The notes beneath the pieces are model-generated. The model did no database searches, was not told the DNA's origin, and was given only the letters and a program-made list of their open reading frames with translations. This document shows positions 29,385 to 38,061 of a stretch of 64,000 nucleotides of DNA, one piece after another. Where the stretch lies: assembly GCF_010747475.1 (NCBI RefSeq), contig NZ_VSLZ01000002.1:434001-498000 (forward strand), given 5' to 3'. Within the stretch, counting starts at the first letter, position 1, and each line of letters opens with the position of its first letter. Source of the stretch: Halorussus sp. MSC15.2. Its GTDB lineage: Archaea; Halobacteriota; Halobacteria; Halobacteriales; Haladaptataceae. The translations under genes were made by a program, and so were the position numbers.

Positions 29385-30005
29385 TCAATCACCGTTTTCC
29401 GCGAGCAGGTGCGAATCGATGTACGCGTCGAGTTCGCGCCGCGTCGCGCGGATGGCGTCCTCGGCGTCGTCGGTCGTGACTCGTTCGAGCATCGACCCGT
29501 TGATGGTCGTCACCAACAGCGCGGCGGTCTGCTCGGGGTCCACGTCGCGAAACGCACCTGTTTCGATACCGTCGCTGACGACGTTGGCGAACTGCTGGCG
29601 GAAGAAGCGGTCGTTCCGGGTGAACTGCTCGCGGTAGGCCTCGTCGTGGGGTGCCTGTGCGCGAAGTTCAATCATCGCGCTCGTGAACTCGTAGCGCTCG
29701 GCGTCCAGCGTCGGCGGAACGACGTGGTCGAGAACCGCTCGGAGGTGAGCGCAGGGGTCGTCGTACTCCTCCGCCGGGATGTCGGCTTTGTACTTCTCGA
29801 GGACGAATCCAAGGAAGTCCACGAGCAGTTCGTCTTTGCTGTCGTAGTGGTGGTACAGGAGCGATTTGCTCTTCTCGAACTCGTCGCCGATACGCTGAAT
29901 AGTCAGGTTGGCGTAGCCGTGTTCGCAGAGCGCGAGGTAGGTCGCTCTCATGATGGCGGACTTGGTATCGTCCGAGTCGTTCTCGAAGATGTCTAACGCG
30001 GACAC
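29385..30005 (-). CDS. TetR-family transcriptional regulator
   Basis: 206 aa. The N-terminal HTH is typical of TetR: IMRATYLALCEHGYANLTIQ then RIGDEFEKSKSLLYHHYDSKDELL (recognition helix SKSLLYHHY). The rest is an all-helical ligand-binding domain. It is divergent from the ABC exporter genes (84-base gap), the classic arrangement for a TetR repressor of an efflux pump that also represses itself. Ligand unknown; the gap is the expected operator region. Confidence 0.85.
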   Translation of the reverse strand: MSALDIFENDSDDTKSAIMRATYLALCEHGYANLTIQRIGDEFEKSKSLLYHHYDSKDELLVDFLGFVLEKYKADIPAEEYDDPCAHLRAVLDHVVPPTLDAERYEFTSAMIELRAQAPHDEAYREQFTRNDRFFRQQFANVVSDGIETGAFRDVDPEQTAALLVTTINGSMLERVTTDDAEDAIRATRRELDAYIDSHLLAENGD

Positions 30006-30089
30006 GTGATTGATTATTTATTCAGCAGCTATATACGTTCGTATCTCCTCCGGTGGAGGTGAAGCGATATCGCCGTAGTTCGAGAACTC
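30006..30089. promoter_or_regulatory. Divergent promoter region of TetR and ABC exporter
   Basis: 84 bases between the two starts. Near the TetR start there is AT-rich GATTGATTATTTATTC, and a GCTATATACG TATA-like element lies mid-way. A perfect GCGATATCGC palindrome occurs at 30064-30073 and a CCTCC-GGT-GGAGG hairpin at 30047-30059. Any of these could be the TetR operator; I cannot tell which. Confidence 0.4.
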
Positions 30090-31202
30090 ATGTCACACCC
30101 GGATTCCTCACGTGAAACGGCGGCGCGAGGTACAGCGAGCGAATCCCCACCGACCGAGTCCGCTATCCACACGACGAACCTCAACTTGACCTACGGCGAC
30201 GGTACGGAGGCAGTACGAGACGTCTCACTCGACGTTCCCGCAGGGGAGTTCTTCGGATTCCTCGGACCCAACGGCGCGGGCAAGACGACGACCATCAAGG
30301 TGCTCGCCACGCTGCTGAAACCGACTCACGGCGAGGTGTGGGTAAACGGTTTCGACGCCGCGTCGGACCCCCGAAAGGTCCGCGAGTCCATCGGCTACAT
30401 GGCTCAGGAGACGAGCGTGGACGAGGAACTCACCGCGCGCGAGAACGTCCGGTTCGCGTGCGAGGCCTACGGCGTCCCGCGAGCGGAGCGCGGCGAGCGC
30501 ATCGACGAACTCCTCGACCTCGCGGGCCTCGCGGACGTGGCCGACAAGAGAGCCTCGGAGTTCTCGGGCGGGATGAAAAAGCGCCTCGACGCCGCCACCG
30601 CGCTGGTCCACCAACCGCCGCTGGTGTTCCTCGACGAACCGACGACGGGACTCGACCCCAAGGCGCGCAACCGCCTCTGGGAGTACTTTCGGCGCATCAA
30701 CGAACAGGGCACGACCATCTTCCTCACGACCCAGTACCTCGAGGAGGCCGACGAACTCTGCGACCGCATCTCGGTCATCCTCGACGGCGAAATCGTCGCC
30801 ACGGGGTCGCCCGAGGAACTCAAACGCGAGGTCGGCGGCGAAATCCTCGACATCGACGTCGAGGGCGACGCCGCCGAGAACGAACGCGCGGCGGCGGTGG
30901 CCCGGAGCGGAGACCTCTTCGAGACCGACGCCGCGGTCGAAACGACGGACGAGGGTATCACCGTCACCTCGAAGCAGGCCCGCGAGCGCGGAACCGACCT
31001 GCTCGTCGCACTCCGCGACGCCGACCTGACGGTCACCGGGTTCAACGTCCGCGCGCCGACGCTCGACGACGTGTTTCTCGCCATCACCGGCGAGCACGTC
31101 GGCGACGAAGACGAACTCGGGACCGCAGCCACCGCCGCCGGGCAGGGTCCCGAACGGTCAGCGGACGCCACCGAGAGCAGTCACGAGGAGGGAGACGGAT
31201 GA
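30090..31202 (+). CDS. ABC-2 exporter ATP-binding protein (DrrA-like)
   Basis: 370 aa. All ABC motifs are present: Walker A GPNGAGKTTTIK near residue 64, Q-loop YMAQETSVDEELTA, signature EFSGGMKKRLD, Walker B LVFLDEPTTGLDP, H-loop TTQYLEEADELCD. A DrrA-type C-terminal domain of ~90 residues follows (TVTGFNVRAPTLDDVFLAITG), then an acidic tail. The protein pairs with the permease that overlaps it by four bases (ATGA). Likely exports a hydrophobic or toxic compound. Regulated presumably by the divergent TetR protein. Confidence 0.9.
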   Translation: MSHPDSSRETAARGTASESPPTESAIHTTNLNLTYGDGTEAVRDVSLDVPAGEFFGFLGPNGAGKTTTIKVLATLLKPTHGEVWVNGFDAASDPRKVRESIGYMAQETSVDEELTARENVRFACEAYGVPRAERGERIDELLDLAGLADVADKRASEFSGGMKKRLDAATALVHQPPLVFLDEPTTGLDPKARNRLWEYFRRINEQGTTIFLTTQYLEEADELCDRISVILDGEIVATGSPEELKREVGGEILDIDVEGDAAENERAAAVARSGDLFETDAAVETTDEGITVTSKQARERGTDLLVALRDADLTVTGFNVRAPTLDDVFLAITGEHVGDEDELGTAATAAGQGPERSADATESSHEEGDG

Positions 31203-32107
31203 GCGCGCCGACCGACTCCGCCGGCGACGCCGAGGGGTCCGACGTTCGGGTCGGCGGGTCGGCCGACGCGACTCGTTCGGGCAACTCGTTCGCTGGCGAC
31301 TTCTGGGTCAACTTCAAGCGGTGGAACCTGAAGGCGGTCCGCAACCCCTTCGTCCTCGTCGTCTCGCTCGTCCAGCCAATCATCTTCCTCGTGCTGTTCA
31401 CGCAGGTGTTCGGACAGGTCGCCACGGGTGCCATCAGTCGGGGCGACGCCGGTATCAGCTACGAGACGTACCTCGTGCCCGCCATCGCGGTACAGGTATC
31501 GCTGGCCGCCGCGGCCACCTCCGGCGTCGGACTGGTCAACGACATCGAGAGCGGGATGTTCGAGAAGGTGCTGGTGAGTCCGATGAACCGGGCCGCGGTG
31601 TTTCTGGGGAAGACCGCCGCAGAGATACTCCGTATCCTGATTCAAATCGGTATCATCCTCGCACTCGGCGTCCTGCTCGGTGCCGAAATCGCCACGGGAC
31701 TCGTGGGGGCGCTCGGCATCGTGCTCGTCGGCGTCGTCTTCTCGATGTGGTTCGTCTCGCTGTCGAACACTATCGCCGTCGTCACCAAGGACCAAGAATC
31801 GACCATCATCGGCGCGAACCTGCTCCAGTTCCCCCTGCTGTTCGTCTCGACCGCGTTTCTCCCGCTTCGACTCCTCCCCGACTGGATTCAGACCGTCGCG
31901 ACCTACAATCCCATCACCTACGGCGTCGATGCGGCGCGGGCGCTCATGCTCGGCCGCGACGTGATGACGGTCGTGGAGGTGACGCAGTTCGGCGGCGTCT
32001 GGAACACCTTAGTCCCGGCGCTGGCGGTTCTGCTCGCGCTCGATGTCGTCTTTGGCGGCGTCGCGGTCTACATGCTCTCGAAGGCGTCGAGTTCCGACGT
32101 GCAGTAG
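31199..32107 (+). CDS. ABC-2 type exporter permease (DrrB-like)
   Basis: 302 aa with six predicted TM helices after a ~55-residue hydrophilic, acidic N-terminus. Contains the ABC-2 pattern RNPFVLVVSLVQPIIFLVLF, then SGMFEKVLVSPMNRAAVFLGK and FPLLFVSTAFLPLRLLPDW with YNPITYGVDAARALML near the end. Start ATG at 31199 overlaps the ATPase stop, so translation is coupled. Forms the membrane half of the exporter. Confidence 0.9.
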   Translation: MSAPTDSAGDAEGSDVRVGGSADATRSGNSFAGDFWVNFKRWNLKAVRNPFVLVVSLVQPIIFLVLFTQVFGQVATGAISRGDAGISYETYLVPAIAVQVSLAAAATSGVGLVNDIESGMFEKVLVSPMNRAAVFLGKTAAEILRILIQIGIILALGVLLGAEIATGLVGALGIVLVGVVFSMWFVSLSNTIAVVTKDQESTIIGANLLQFPLLFVSTAFLPLRLLPDWIQTVATYNPITYGVDAARALMLGRDVMTVVEVTQFGGVWNTLVPALAVLLALDVVFGGVAVYMLSKASSSDVQ

Positions 32108-32224
32108 GAGGAGACGATATATCACCATACAGTTTATTTGTCTGCCCCCGGGTGCCGATAACGTCAGGTAACTGAACGGAGGCTCCGGAACAGCGCCTCG
32201 TCACCTCGCGAAACGCTCTGAGCG

Positions 32225-33271
32225 CTAGCAGAGACTGTAGACGTTTGCCTCGTAGACCTCGCGCACTCGGTCGCCCCAGTTGTGAGTGTAGGTGTCGATG
32301 ATGTCCTCGGCCACGTCGCCTCTGAGATACTTCACGATGCCCCTGTCGCCGGTTCTGTCCCGGAGGTGGGTCGTGAAGAAGTGCCGGAAGTAGTGAGGCG
32401 TCACGTTCTCGGCGGCGTCGCCGCCCCGACGGTGCCAACCGCGCTCGCCGGCGTGCTTCGTGACGATGTGGTGGACGATGTCGGGCGTGACTCGCTGGCC
32501 CCAGTTCTCTCGCGTCGTCGTGAACACCGGGTTCGCGGACGATATCGGGTCCGGGCGCACCGCGAGCCACTGCTTCAGTACGCGCTTCAACTCGTCGTCC
32601 ACCGGAATCACCGTCTCGCGCTTTCGCTTGTTGGATGCGGGCCGACGCTCGCCGTTGCACTCCTCGCCGACGGTCGGTTCCGGCGAGACGTATATCGAGT
32701 CCGCCTTGCCGTCCAACTGCGGTCGGGTCTGGTGGTCGGTGTCGGCCAGCGACACGTCCCGAAGGTCGAGATTACAGAGTTCGCCGGCCCGCATCCCCGT
32801 TTTCAGTAGGGTGACGACGACTGCACGGTCCAGCGGGTGGGTCACGTCGGCGACGAACGACACCATCGCGTCAACCGAGATGTCCCGCCGCGTCGGGTTC
32901 GTGTCGATTCGCTCGTCCATCTCCTCGACGACCAGCGTCATCGGATTCGAGTCGAACTCCCCCACTTGATTCATGTAGGCGTAGAACCGGTGGAGGTAGG
33001 AGGCGTAGGTGGCGACGGTGCTCTCGGCGACGTTCCCGCGGAGTTCGTGAATCCACGCCATGCAGTCGCGCCGCGTCGCCGCTGACGGGGTCTTAGCCGT
33101 TCCCATCGGATTCCGGTCGGGCGTACCCAGAAACGCCTCGAACTCTCTGAGGACGCGTTCGTAGGCGTCTCGCGTCCGCTCGGTCTTCCCGTGGTAGGTC
33201 ATGTCCTGCAGGAAGTACGCTATCGGGTCGTTCGCGCCCTCGTCGCCGTCGGATTGCTGCTCAGTCGCCAT
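32225..33271 (-). CDS. Tyrosine recombinase/integrase (XerC/D type)
   Basis: 348 aa. N-terminal SAM-like DNA-binding domain (LQDMTYHGKTERTRDAYERVL, then YLHRFYAYMNQ), then the catalytic domain. The active-site residues are visible: Arg in TGMRAGELCNLDLRD, HxxR in PHYFRHFFTTHL, and the C-terminal Tyr in DIIDTYTHNWGD. It is translationally linked to the small gene upstream (11-base overlap). A single-copy recombinase with this partner is widespread in haloarchaeal chromosomes, so this may be a housekeeping recombinase rather than a phage integrase. No att site or tRNA is seen nearby. Confidence 0.85.
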   Translation of the reverse strand: MATEQQSDGDEGANDPIAYFLQDMTYHGKTERTRDAYERVLREFEAFLGTPDRNPMGTAKTPSAATRRDCMAWIHELRGNVAESTVATYASYLHRFYAYMNQVGEFDSNPMTLVVEEMDERIDTNPTRRDISVDAMVSFVADVTHPLDRAVVVTLLKTGMRAGELCNLDLRDVSLADTDHQTRPQLDGKADSIYVSPEPTVGEECNGERRPASNKRKRETVIPVDDELKRVLKQWLAVRPDPISSANPVFTTTRENWGQRVTPDIVHHIVTKHAGERGWHRRGGDAAENVTPHYFRHFFTTHLRDRTGDRGIVKYLRGDVAEDIIDTYTHNWGDRVREVYEANVYSLC

Positions 33272-33677
33272 CGTTCCCCGTAACGAGCGTGTAGCCGTCT
33301 CGGCGACCGCTGTACTGGATTCGGTTCTCGCTCTGGAGGCGCTGGAGCGACTCTTCCAATCTGTCTTCGATGTTGTTCGTCAGTTCGTCCACTAACTCGT
33401 CCCACGAGAGATACTCTGAGGCCGAGAGGACGGAGAGGACGTGGTCCGCTAACTCCTCGCCGTCACCTGCTTCGTCTACCTTGGACGCGGAACCAGACTC
33501 CGACTCCGCGGTCTCGATGTCGAAGTCGCGCCGACCCGCCTGCACCATCGTCCGCACGAACTCGCTCTGGCTCATGTCGAGTTCGTCTGCGTGTCGTTTC
33601 CACTCCTCTTTTTGATACGCGGGGACGAACGTCTTCACAGCCTTCCGAGTCGTATCGACGTTCTCGTCGCTGGCCAT
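33261..33677 (-). CDS. Integrase partner protein (DUF5805-like)
   Basis: 138 aa. N-terminal part TRKAVKTFVPAYQKEEWKRHADELDMSQSEFVRTMVQAGRR is a ribbon-helix-helix-like region. An acidic linker follows, then a small helical domain (VLSVLSASEYLSWDELVDEL, then LEESLQRLQSENRIQYSGRRDGYTLV) that resembles a winged helix. Overlaps the recombinase gene by 11 bases, so the two are made together. Likely a DNA-binding accessory factor; the family name is from memory. Confidence 0.7.
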   Translation of the reverse strand: MASDENVDTTRKAVKTFVPAYQKEEWKRHADELDMSQSEFVRTMVQAGRRDFDIETAESESGSASKVDEAGDGEELADHVLSVLSASEYLSWDELVDELTNNIEDRLEESLQRLQSENRIQYSGRRDGYTLVTGNDGD

Positions 33678-33882
33678 GTTCGGGGCGACTCACCCCACCG
33701 TTATCAAAGTATCCCAGACTCCAGAATAAACAATCTTATTTGGGAGAGATGGCCTCCTTATCCCGCGCTATATTTCTGTTATTCGCGAATGTAGCACTTC
33801 AATTCACCGCTAGTAGTCCTACACTCACGTCTCTAATTTTACCCACGCCCTCGAAGAGAATGGTGTTCTTACTCACATCTTC

Positions 33883-34050
33883 TCACAGCGAAGTAATGTC
33901 TGGATAACAACCAGAATCGAGGTTTCGCGGAGGGTGGTTTCGACACCCTCGACCCCTGGGGTAACGTCCCCGAAACACTCCTTCAGTAGAGGCATAATTC
34001 CACCCCAATATTGTTCGTTCTATAACTTGTTCTCGGGTTCTGTCAGCCAT
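33883..34050 (-). CDS. Possible small ORF, 55 aa
   Basis: Starts MADRTREQVIERTILGWNYA, a typical haloarchaeal acidic/basic N-terminus, then becomes Arg/Gly/Pro-rich and ends at a TGA. Another frame over the same bases (33873-33995, MPLLKECFGDVTPG) is also open, so a frameshifted remnant of one gene is possible. Weak evidence. Confidence 0.2.
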   Translation of the reverse strand: MADRTREQVIERTILGWNYASTEGVFRGRYPRGRGCRNHPPRNLDSGCYPDITSL

Positions 34051-34266
34051 CCTGTGTACTCGCGAGACCGTGGGTGGTTAGACTTTCCCGGATGATAGTT
34101 GCGACCTCAACCTGACATCTCATTACTACAATCTCCTAGTCTGGCATCAGAATTCGGTGGTCGATTGTCCCCGGACTCTAATTCTGTCACCCTCCCCCTT
34201 ACTGGATGTAGAGTCAGTCCAGAGTCCTGCGCCACTATCCGAGGGCTACCGCAGTTACTTCGAGAG

Positions 34267-34392
34267 CACCGGAGAAACGGTGAAGTTCCGTAGCACCTCA
34301 GAAAGCGAGGGGAGGGCTGTTGACAGAACCCCGTGACGGGAGCGTACGGACTGCCCGCAGACGGGATGTAGCCGTCGGAGTCCGTCTCGGAC
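34267..34392. ncRNA. Hairpin cluster, possible structured RNA
   Basis: Five short stem-loops in 126 bases: CACCG-GAGAAA-CGGTG (34267-34282), nested GGGG-CTGT/ACAG-CCCC (34309-34332), CCCG/CGGG (34330-34340), CCCG/CGGG (34354-34365) and GTCCG-TCT-CGGAC (34380-34392). Short GC stems occur by chance in such DNA; no family was recognised and the strand is unknown. Confidence 0.2.
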
Positions 34393-35265
34393 ACGAATTC
34401 GACCGGGACTGAGACCGAGAACCGCGCCCGTGTCGTCAGAAACGAACCGCTAGACCCTTCTGTCCGGACGCGTCGGAGAGCGTCTGCACGCGGGGTCGAA
34501 CACTTCGACCGAAGTAGAGTGCCACCGCTATCGGGTTTCTGTACGCCGCACGGGACGATACTGTCGGCGACTCCTTTGGGTCGGCGAGGGACGTGGGCGT
34601 CCCCGTCCCGTCGTCCGACGGCCGACCTTCACCGACGGCCGAGAAATGGTTCATCGCTGATTCTCGTCGACCAGTCACCCACGACGGCAGGGATTGTTCT
34701 CACGGCGTCGTTGGTTTCCTCCGGGACGCGGCCGTCTCGTCCGTACTCTGAGACGGTGGACCGGGCGGAGGTGACGTCAGTGATAATCTCGGTCAAGGGG
34801 TCCGGAGAGTCGCCATCGAAGGTCAGTCGAGGCGCTGTCAGAGACGGCGTAAACGGAGATTCGATGTACGGTTATCGACCGAAGTTCTGACTCGCGTGGT
34901 CGAATCGGTGGTGTTCGCCTTCGATAGTCGCATCGCTCCCCGGAACGGTGGCGGTGGTCACGTCGGCGCGTCCGACTCCGCTACCTCGTCCGTCGCCGGA
35001 GGAACGGTTCCTCGGTAGAGTCCTCCGCTTGGCTTCGCTTCCTCGCTCGGTTCGGGGGAGTTTGTTCGGTCCCGACTGGGCATCGGTCCGCGTTTCGGGG
35101 TTTCACGAGGGAGTGTCGGCGCTCCTCGGTGTTTCTCCACGTTTCGGCTCTCGGCTTCACGAGTCATACGCAATCGGTGCGAAAGACGACCTCCAGACTC
35201 TCCGGCCGGATGGTGTCGCCGCGTTTTGAGAGAATAACTGGCTGTCAGGTCGTTTCCCGTCAACT

Positions 35266-35583
35266 TTACTGGTCGAACGTCGCCTCGAGACAGAGTCGTC
35301 TCGTTCCGTCGAGCGGTCTCGAGCCGCTTGCCGTCTCCGACGACTCTGGGAAAGCGACCGTAGATGGGACGCCCACGACCGGCAACAGAACCACCGGGAC
35401 CGACGTAGCGACCGATTTCTTCGTGCTCTCTTCGCGTTTCGCGATGCTGCTGTGCGAGACGAGACCCCCGATGCCGCTCGCCAACCACTCGTCCACTACC
35501 GACGGTCGGACCAACTCGTCCTGCGAGGTAACCTGTCGTCTGCCCCGCGAAATTGGAGCATCTGTGGAATGCAGCGCCCTCAT
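35266..35583 (-). CDS. Possible ORF of 105 aa, doubtful
   Basis: MRALHSTDAPISRGRRQVTS, later VVDEWLASGIGGLVSHSSIAKRE and a Val/Pro-rich stretch VVLLPVVGVPSTVAFPES. G/C-ending codons in the second half argue for coding, but Ser/Arg richness and overlap with open frames on the other strand argue against it. No family or neighbour supports it. Confidence 0.2.
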   Translation of the reverse strand: MRALHSTDAPISRGRRQVTSQDELVRPSVVDEWLASGIGGLVSHSSIAKREESTKKSVATSVPVVLLPVVGVPSTVAFPESSETASGSRPLDGTRRLCLEATFDQ

Positions 35584-35897
35584 TAATGACAGTAAACTGA
35601 ATAAAACTGAGTGGCGCAATGTCTGGTTCCAGTCTCGTAAATTCTATTTCGATATATGGAAACTACGAGGTACAGGGCGCACTCGCGGCCGACTCGTTTG
35701 GGCGAAACGGGCCGTGTACCGGACGCTTCGCTGGATTTGGCTCGAAGAAGTCCGATTCACCCGAAGCCTCTCCACCGCGCTGCCGCTGCAGTCGGTGGGT
35801 GCTACGTGATAGTCTCGGGGTCGAATCAGCAAGAGCCGTGAAACGAGGTCCGCCGAGGCGCAACCGTCAATACCCACGCCACCGTTACGTGTTAGGT

Positions 35898-36296
35898 ATG
35901 CGCATGGAGTTACGGGTGTGTAAACACTGTTACGAGGGGACCCACGGCAATCCCGAGAAGACGGCCATCACCGAGGACATGGTGGCGCTGGCCGAGCAGA
36001 TACGGGAGTACAAGGACCTCATCGGCATCGACTCGCTGTACGTGACCCGCGTCGCGGAGGGCGACCCCGGCGGCGAAGAGGTCCTCCCAGCGGTCGTCGC
36101 CAGCATCGAGAACGACCGCATCACCCTCACGGACACCCAACTCGTGATGGAGGACGACCAGCAGAACATGCTGGTGTATCCGGAACCCGCCGACATCCTC
36201 GACGTGTTGACCCGGAATCTGGACCAGATTCGCGAGCAGACTAGACAGGACGTGACGGTCGAGTTGTCCGAGGAGTCGGCCGACCTAATCGGGTGA
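35898..36296 (+). CDS. Conserved-looking small protein, unknown function
   Basis: 132 aa from ATG 35898 (MRMELRVCKHCYEGTHGNPE). Cys residues in CKHCYEG could form part of a metal site. The middle (MVALAEQIREYKDLIGIDSLYVTRVAEGD) is helix then strand, followed by ENDRITLTDTQLVMEDDQQN and a C-terminal helix. The first frame-open codons upstream run back to 35619 but read as non-coding. Convergent with the cytochrome b gene of the Fdh operon. No function assigned. Confidence 0.6.
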   Translation: MRMELRVCKHCYEGTHGNPEKTAITEDMVALAEQIREYKDLIGIDSLYVTRVAEGDPGGEEVLPAVVASIENDRITLTDTQLVMEDDQQNMLVYPEPADILDVLTRNLDQIREQTRQDVTVELSEESADLIG

Positions 36297-36334
36297 CGAA
36301 CTGTCTTCGAAGAGAGTGAGAGACGGTTCTCGGG

Positions 36335-37435
36335 TCAGTCGTCCCCGCTCCCGTCTGCCATCGGCGTCTCGCGGCGCTCGCGGAGTTGCGCCTCGTAGCG
36401 CTTCCGGAGGACGTTGCCGTACATCGAGAGCACCAGACCGACGAACAGGACGAGGATACCGACGTTGATGCCGACCGTCAGGAGCGCGTTGGTCGGCCCG
36501 CCGCCGATAGTGAGTTCGCGCGGCACGGGGTACCCTTCGTCGAAGATGCTCCCGACGAGGACGCTCACGATGCCGACGACGGTCAGGACGCCCATCAGGT
36601 TCGCGGCCCAGTTCCAACTCGGCGAGAGCGTCAGTTGCTCGATGCCGGTCCCCTCGTGACGTTCCTCCTCGATTCGCTCCTCCTCCGTGACGACCACCTC
36701 GTCCTCGACGACTCGGCCCTCCTCGTCGGTGACTACCTCCTCCGTCACGGCCGTCTCCTCGACGACCTTCTCGTCGTGCTGGCCCGGCGTCAAGTCCCGC
36801 GGGACGAACGCCTTGAGTTCGACCGGGTAGAACGCCGGGTGGAACCCGTGTTCGAAGATGTGGAACATCACGCCCATCAGCATGATGACCCCGAGCAGGC
36901 CGTGGAAGGTGACGAACGCCAGCGCCGCGGTCCGGGTCGCCAGATACTGCATCAGGCCGACCTTGTTCCAGATGAGCAGGCCCGACAGCATCAGCAGGAC
37001 GAGTTCGATGGAGAATATCCAGACCACGCCCTTCCCGACGTAACTCAGCAGGGGCACCTCGTCCGCGGAGTAGCCTGCGAACTGGCGGGCGTGGGGGTGG
37101 CGCTCCTCGGCCCGGCCCAGCGCGAACTTCACGTCCTGAATCGCGGCCTCCACGTCTTTCTTCGAGGGCATCGCCGCCTTGACGCCCCGACGACCGCCGG
37201 GCGTGATTATCGTCAGCGTTATCCAGAAGACGACGAGGGCGACCAGTCCCATCCCCGCGAGGCGGTGGACCGCCAGCACGCCGGTGTTGCCCCCCATCAG
37301 CGTGACCAGCCACCAGAGTTCGTCGTTGAACATCACGGCGTACCCCGTGAAGAACAGCGCGAACACGTCGAGCGCCAGCAGCGAGTGGAAGATGGTGGTC
37401 GTTCGCGTGAACTTGCCGTGGTCGAGGTTGGTCAT
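36335..37435 (-). CDS. Formate dehydrogenase-type cytochrome b subunit (FdhI-like)
   Basis: 366 aa, di-haem cytochrome b of the FdnI/DmsC-HybB-like type that passes electrons from the FeS subunit to quinone. The first ~205 residues hold four TM helices with haem-ligand candidates: TTIFHSLLALDVFALFFTGY, VLAVHRLAGMGLVALV, FVTFHGLLGVIMLMGVMFHIFEHGFHP. An insert of ~45 very acidic Val/Glu residues (~215-265) and two further TM helices follow, which FdnI does not have. ATG at 37435 overlaps the upstream stop (ATGA). Last gene of the operon. Confidence 0.75.
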   Translation of the reverse strand: MTNLDHGKFTRTTTIFHSLLALDVFALFFTGYAVMFNDELWWLVTLMGGNTGVLAVHRLAGMGLVALVVFWITLTIITPGGRRGVKAAMPSKKDVEAAIQDVKFALGRAEERHPHARQFAGYSADEVPLLSYVGKGVVWIFSIELVLLMLSGLLIWNKVGLMQYLATRTAALAFVTFHGLLGVIMLMGVMFHIFEHGFHPAFYPVELKAFVPRDLTPGQHDEKVVEETAVTEEVVTDEEGRVVEDEVVVTEEERIEEERHEGTGIEQLTLSPSWNWAANLMGVLTVVGIVSVLVGSIFDEGYPVPRELTIGGGPTNALLTVGINVGILVLFVGLVLSMYGNVLRKRYEAQLRERRETPMADGSGDD

Positions 37436-38061
37436 CGCTCCTCACCTCCGTTTCGCTCGCCGCCGTCGGTGGCGACGGTGTCGCTCGTCCTCCGGTCGGC
37501 CGGTCGCCGCATTCGGTCGGAGAGCTGTCGGAACGCCGCCCAGTGGATGAACACCATCACGAGGATGAACACGCCCATGATGGCGTCGGCGGCGTGGGTG
37601 ATGGCGATGGCCGCGTCGAGCACGGGGACGGTGTTGCCGACCACCCAGTCGGTGCCGACGCCGCCGCCCGAGACGGTGGGCGCGATTCGGAACAGGTTCT
37701 CGAAGAACAGTTCCTGCCCGCCGAACCAGTTGTCGGCCCAGAGGTACGCGATAGCGGTCGCACCGAACGCGACACCGGCCGCGACTGCGACCGCAACGCC
37801 GCCCGTGAGACCCGACCCGTCGTGACCTTCGGTCTCGCGGTCCGGGTCCCGGTCGGGGTCTTCGGGGGCGGTTCGGGCGTCGTCGCCCGCTTGCGTGTCG
37901 TCGCGGCTGGTTCGAGCGTCTTCGCGGTCGGCCTGCGCGGTCTCCGCGTCGGGCCGGGCTTCACCGGTCGCGTCCAAGCGGTCGGACTCGCGCACTCGGT
38001 CGTCGGCCGTTCCGTGTTCGGCCGAGCCGCCACGACTGTCACGCTCGGCGGGGTCGCTCAT
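37432..38061 (-). CDS. Extra small membrane subunit of the Fdh operon
   Basis: 209 aa. About 95 hydrophilic residues, extremely rich in Asp/Arg/Glu, precede two TM helices: GVAVAVAAGVAFGATAIAYLWADNW (~100-125) and ADAIMGVFILVMVFIHWAAF (~160-180). His residues lie at the second helix (ITHAADAIMG and FIHW). It overlaps both neighbours by four bases (ATGA on each side), so it is surely co-expressed. E. coli FdnGHI has no such gene; the FeS subunit here lacks the C-terminal anchor helix of FdnH, so this protein may supply it or bind haem. Function is inferred from the context. Confidence 0.65.
   Translation of the reverse strand: MSDPAERDSRGGSAEHGTADDRVRESDRLDATGEARPDAETAQADREDARTSRDDTQAGDDARTAPEDPDRDPDRETEGHDGSGLTGGVAVAVAAGVAFGATAIAYLWADNWFGGQELFFENLFRIAPTVSGGGVGTDWVVGNTVPVLDAAIAITHAADAIMGVFILVMVFIHWAAFRQLSDRMRRPADRRTSDTVATDGGERNGGEER

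Larger units (their letters stand above)
33678..35897. other. Gene-poor, lower-GC region with possible gene remnants
   Basis: About 2.2 kb between the integrase pair and the gene at 35898 without a confident CDS. GC is lower in 33,680-34,200, and codon use in the short open frames is unlike the neighbours. On the minus strand a stop-bounded stretch (about 34,636-34,875) reads like a haloarchaeal protein piece (TEIITDVTSARSTVSEYGRD) but lacks a start. A cluster of hairpins lies at 34267-34392. This is the most anomalous stretch of the window and may be a decayed insertion beside the integrase. Confidence 0.5.

Noticed and set aside
32225-33677. Active provirus or integrative element
   Set aside because: Only a recombinase and its partner were found, with no structural, replication or att-site evidence; the pair is common in haloarchaeal chromosomes.
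33678-35897. Search for RNase P RNA, SRP RNA, tRNA or CRISPR repeats in the gene-poor stretch
   Set aside because: No conserved core motif, cloverleaf or regular repeat-spacer pattern was found.
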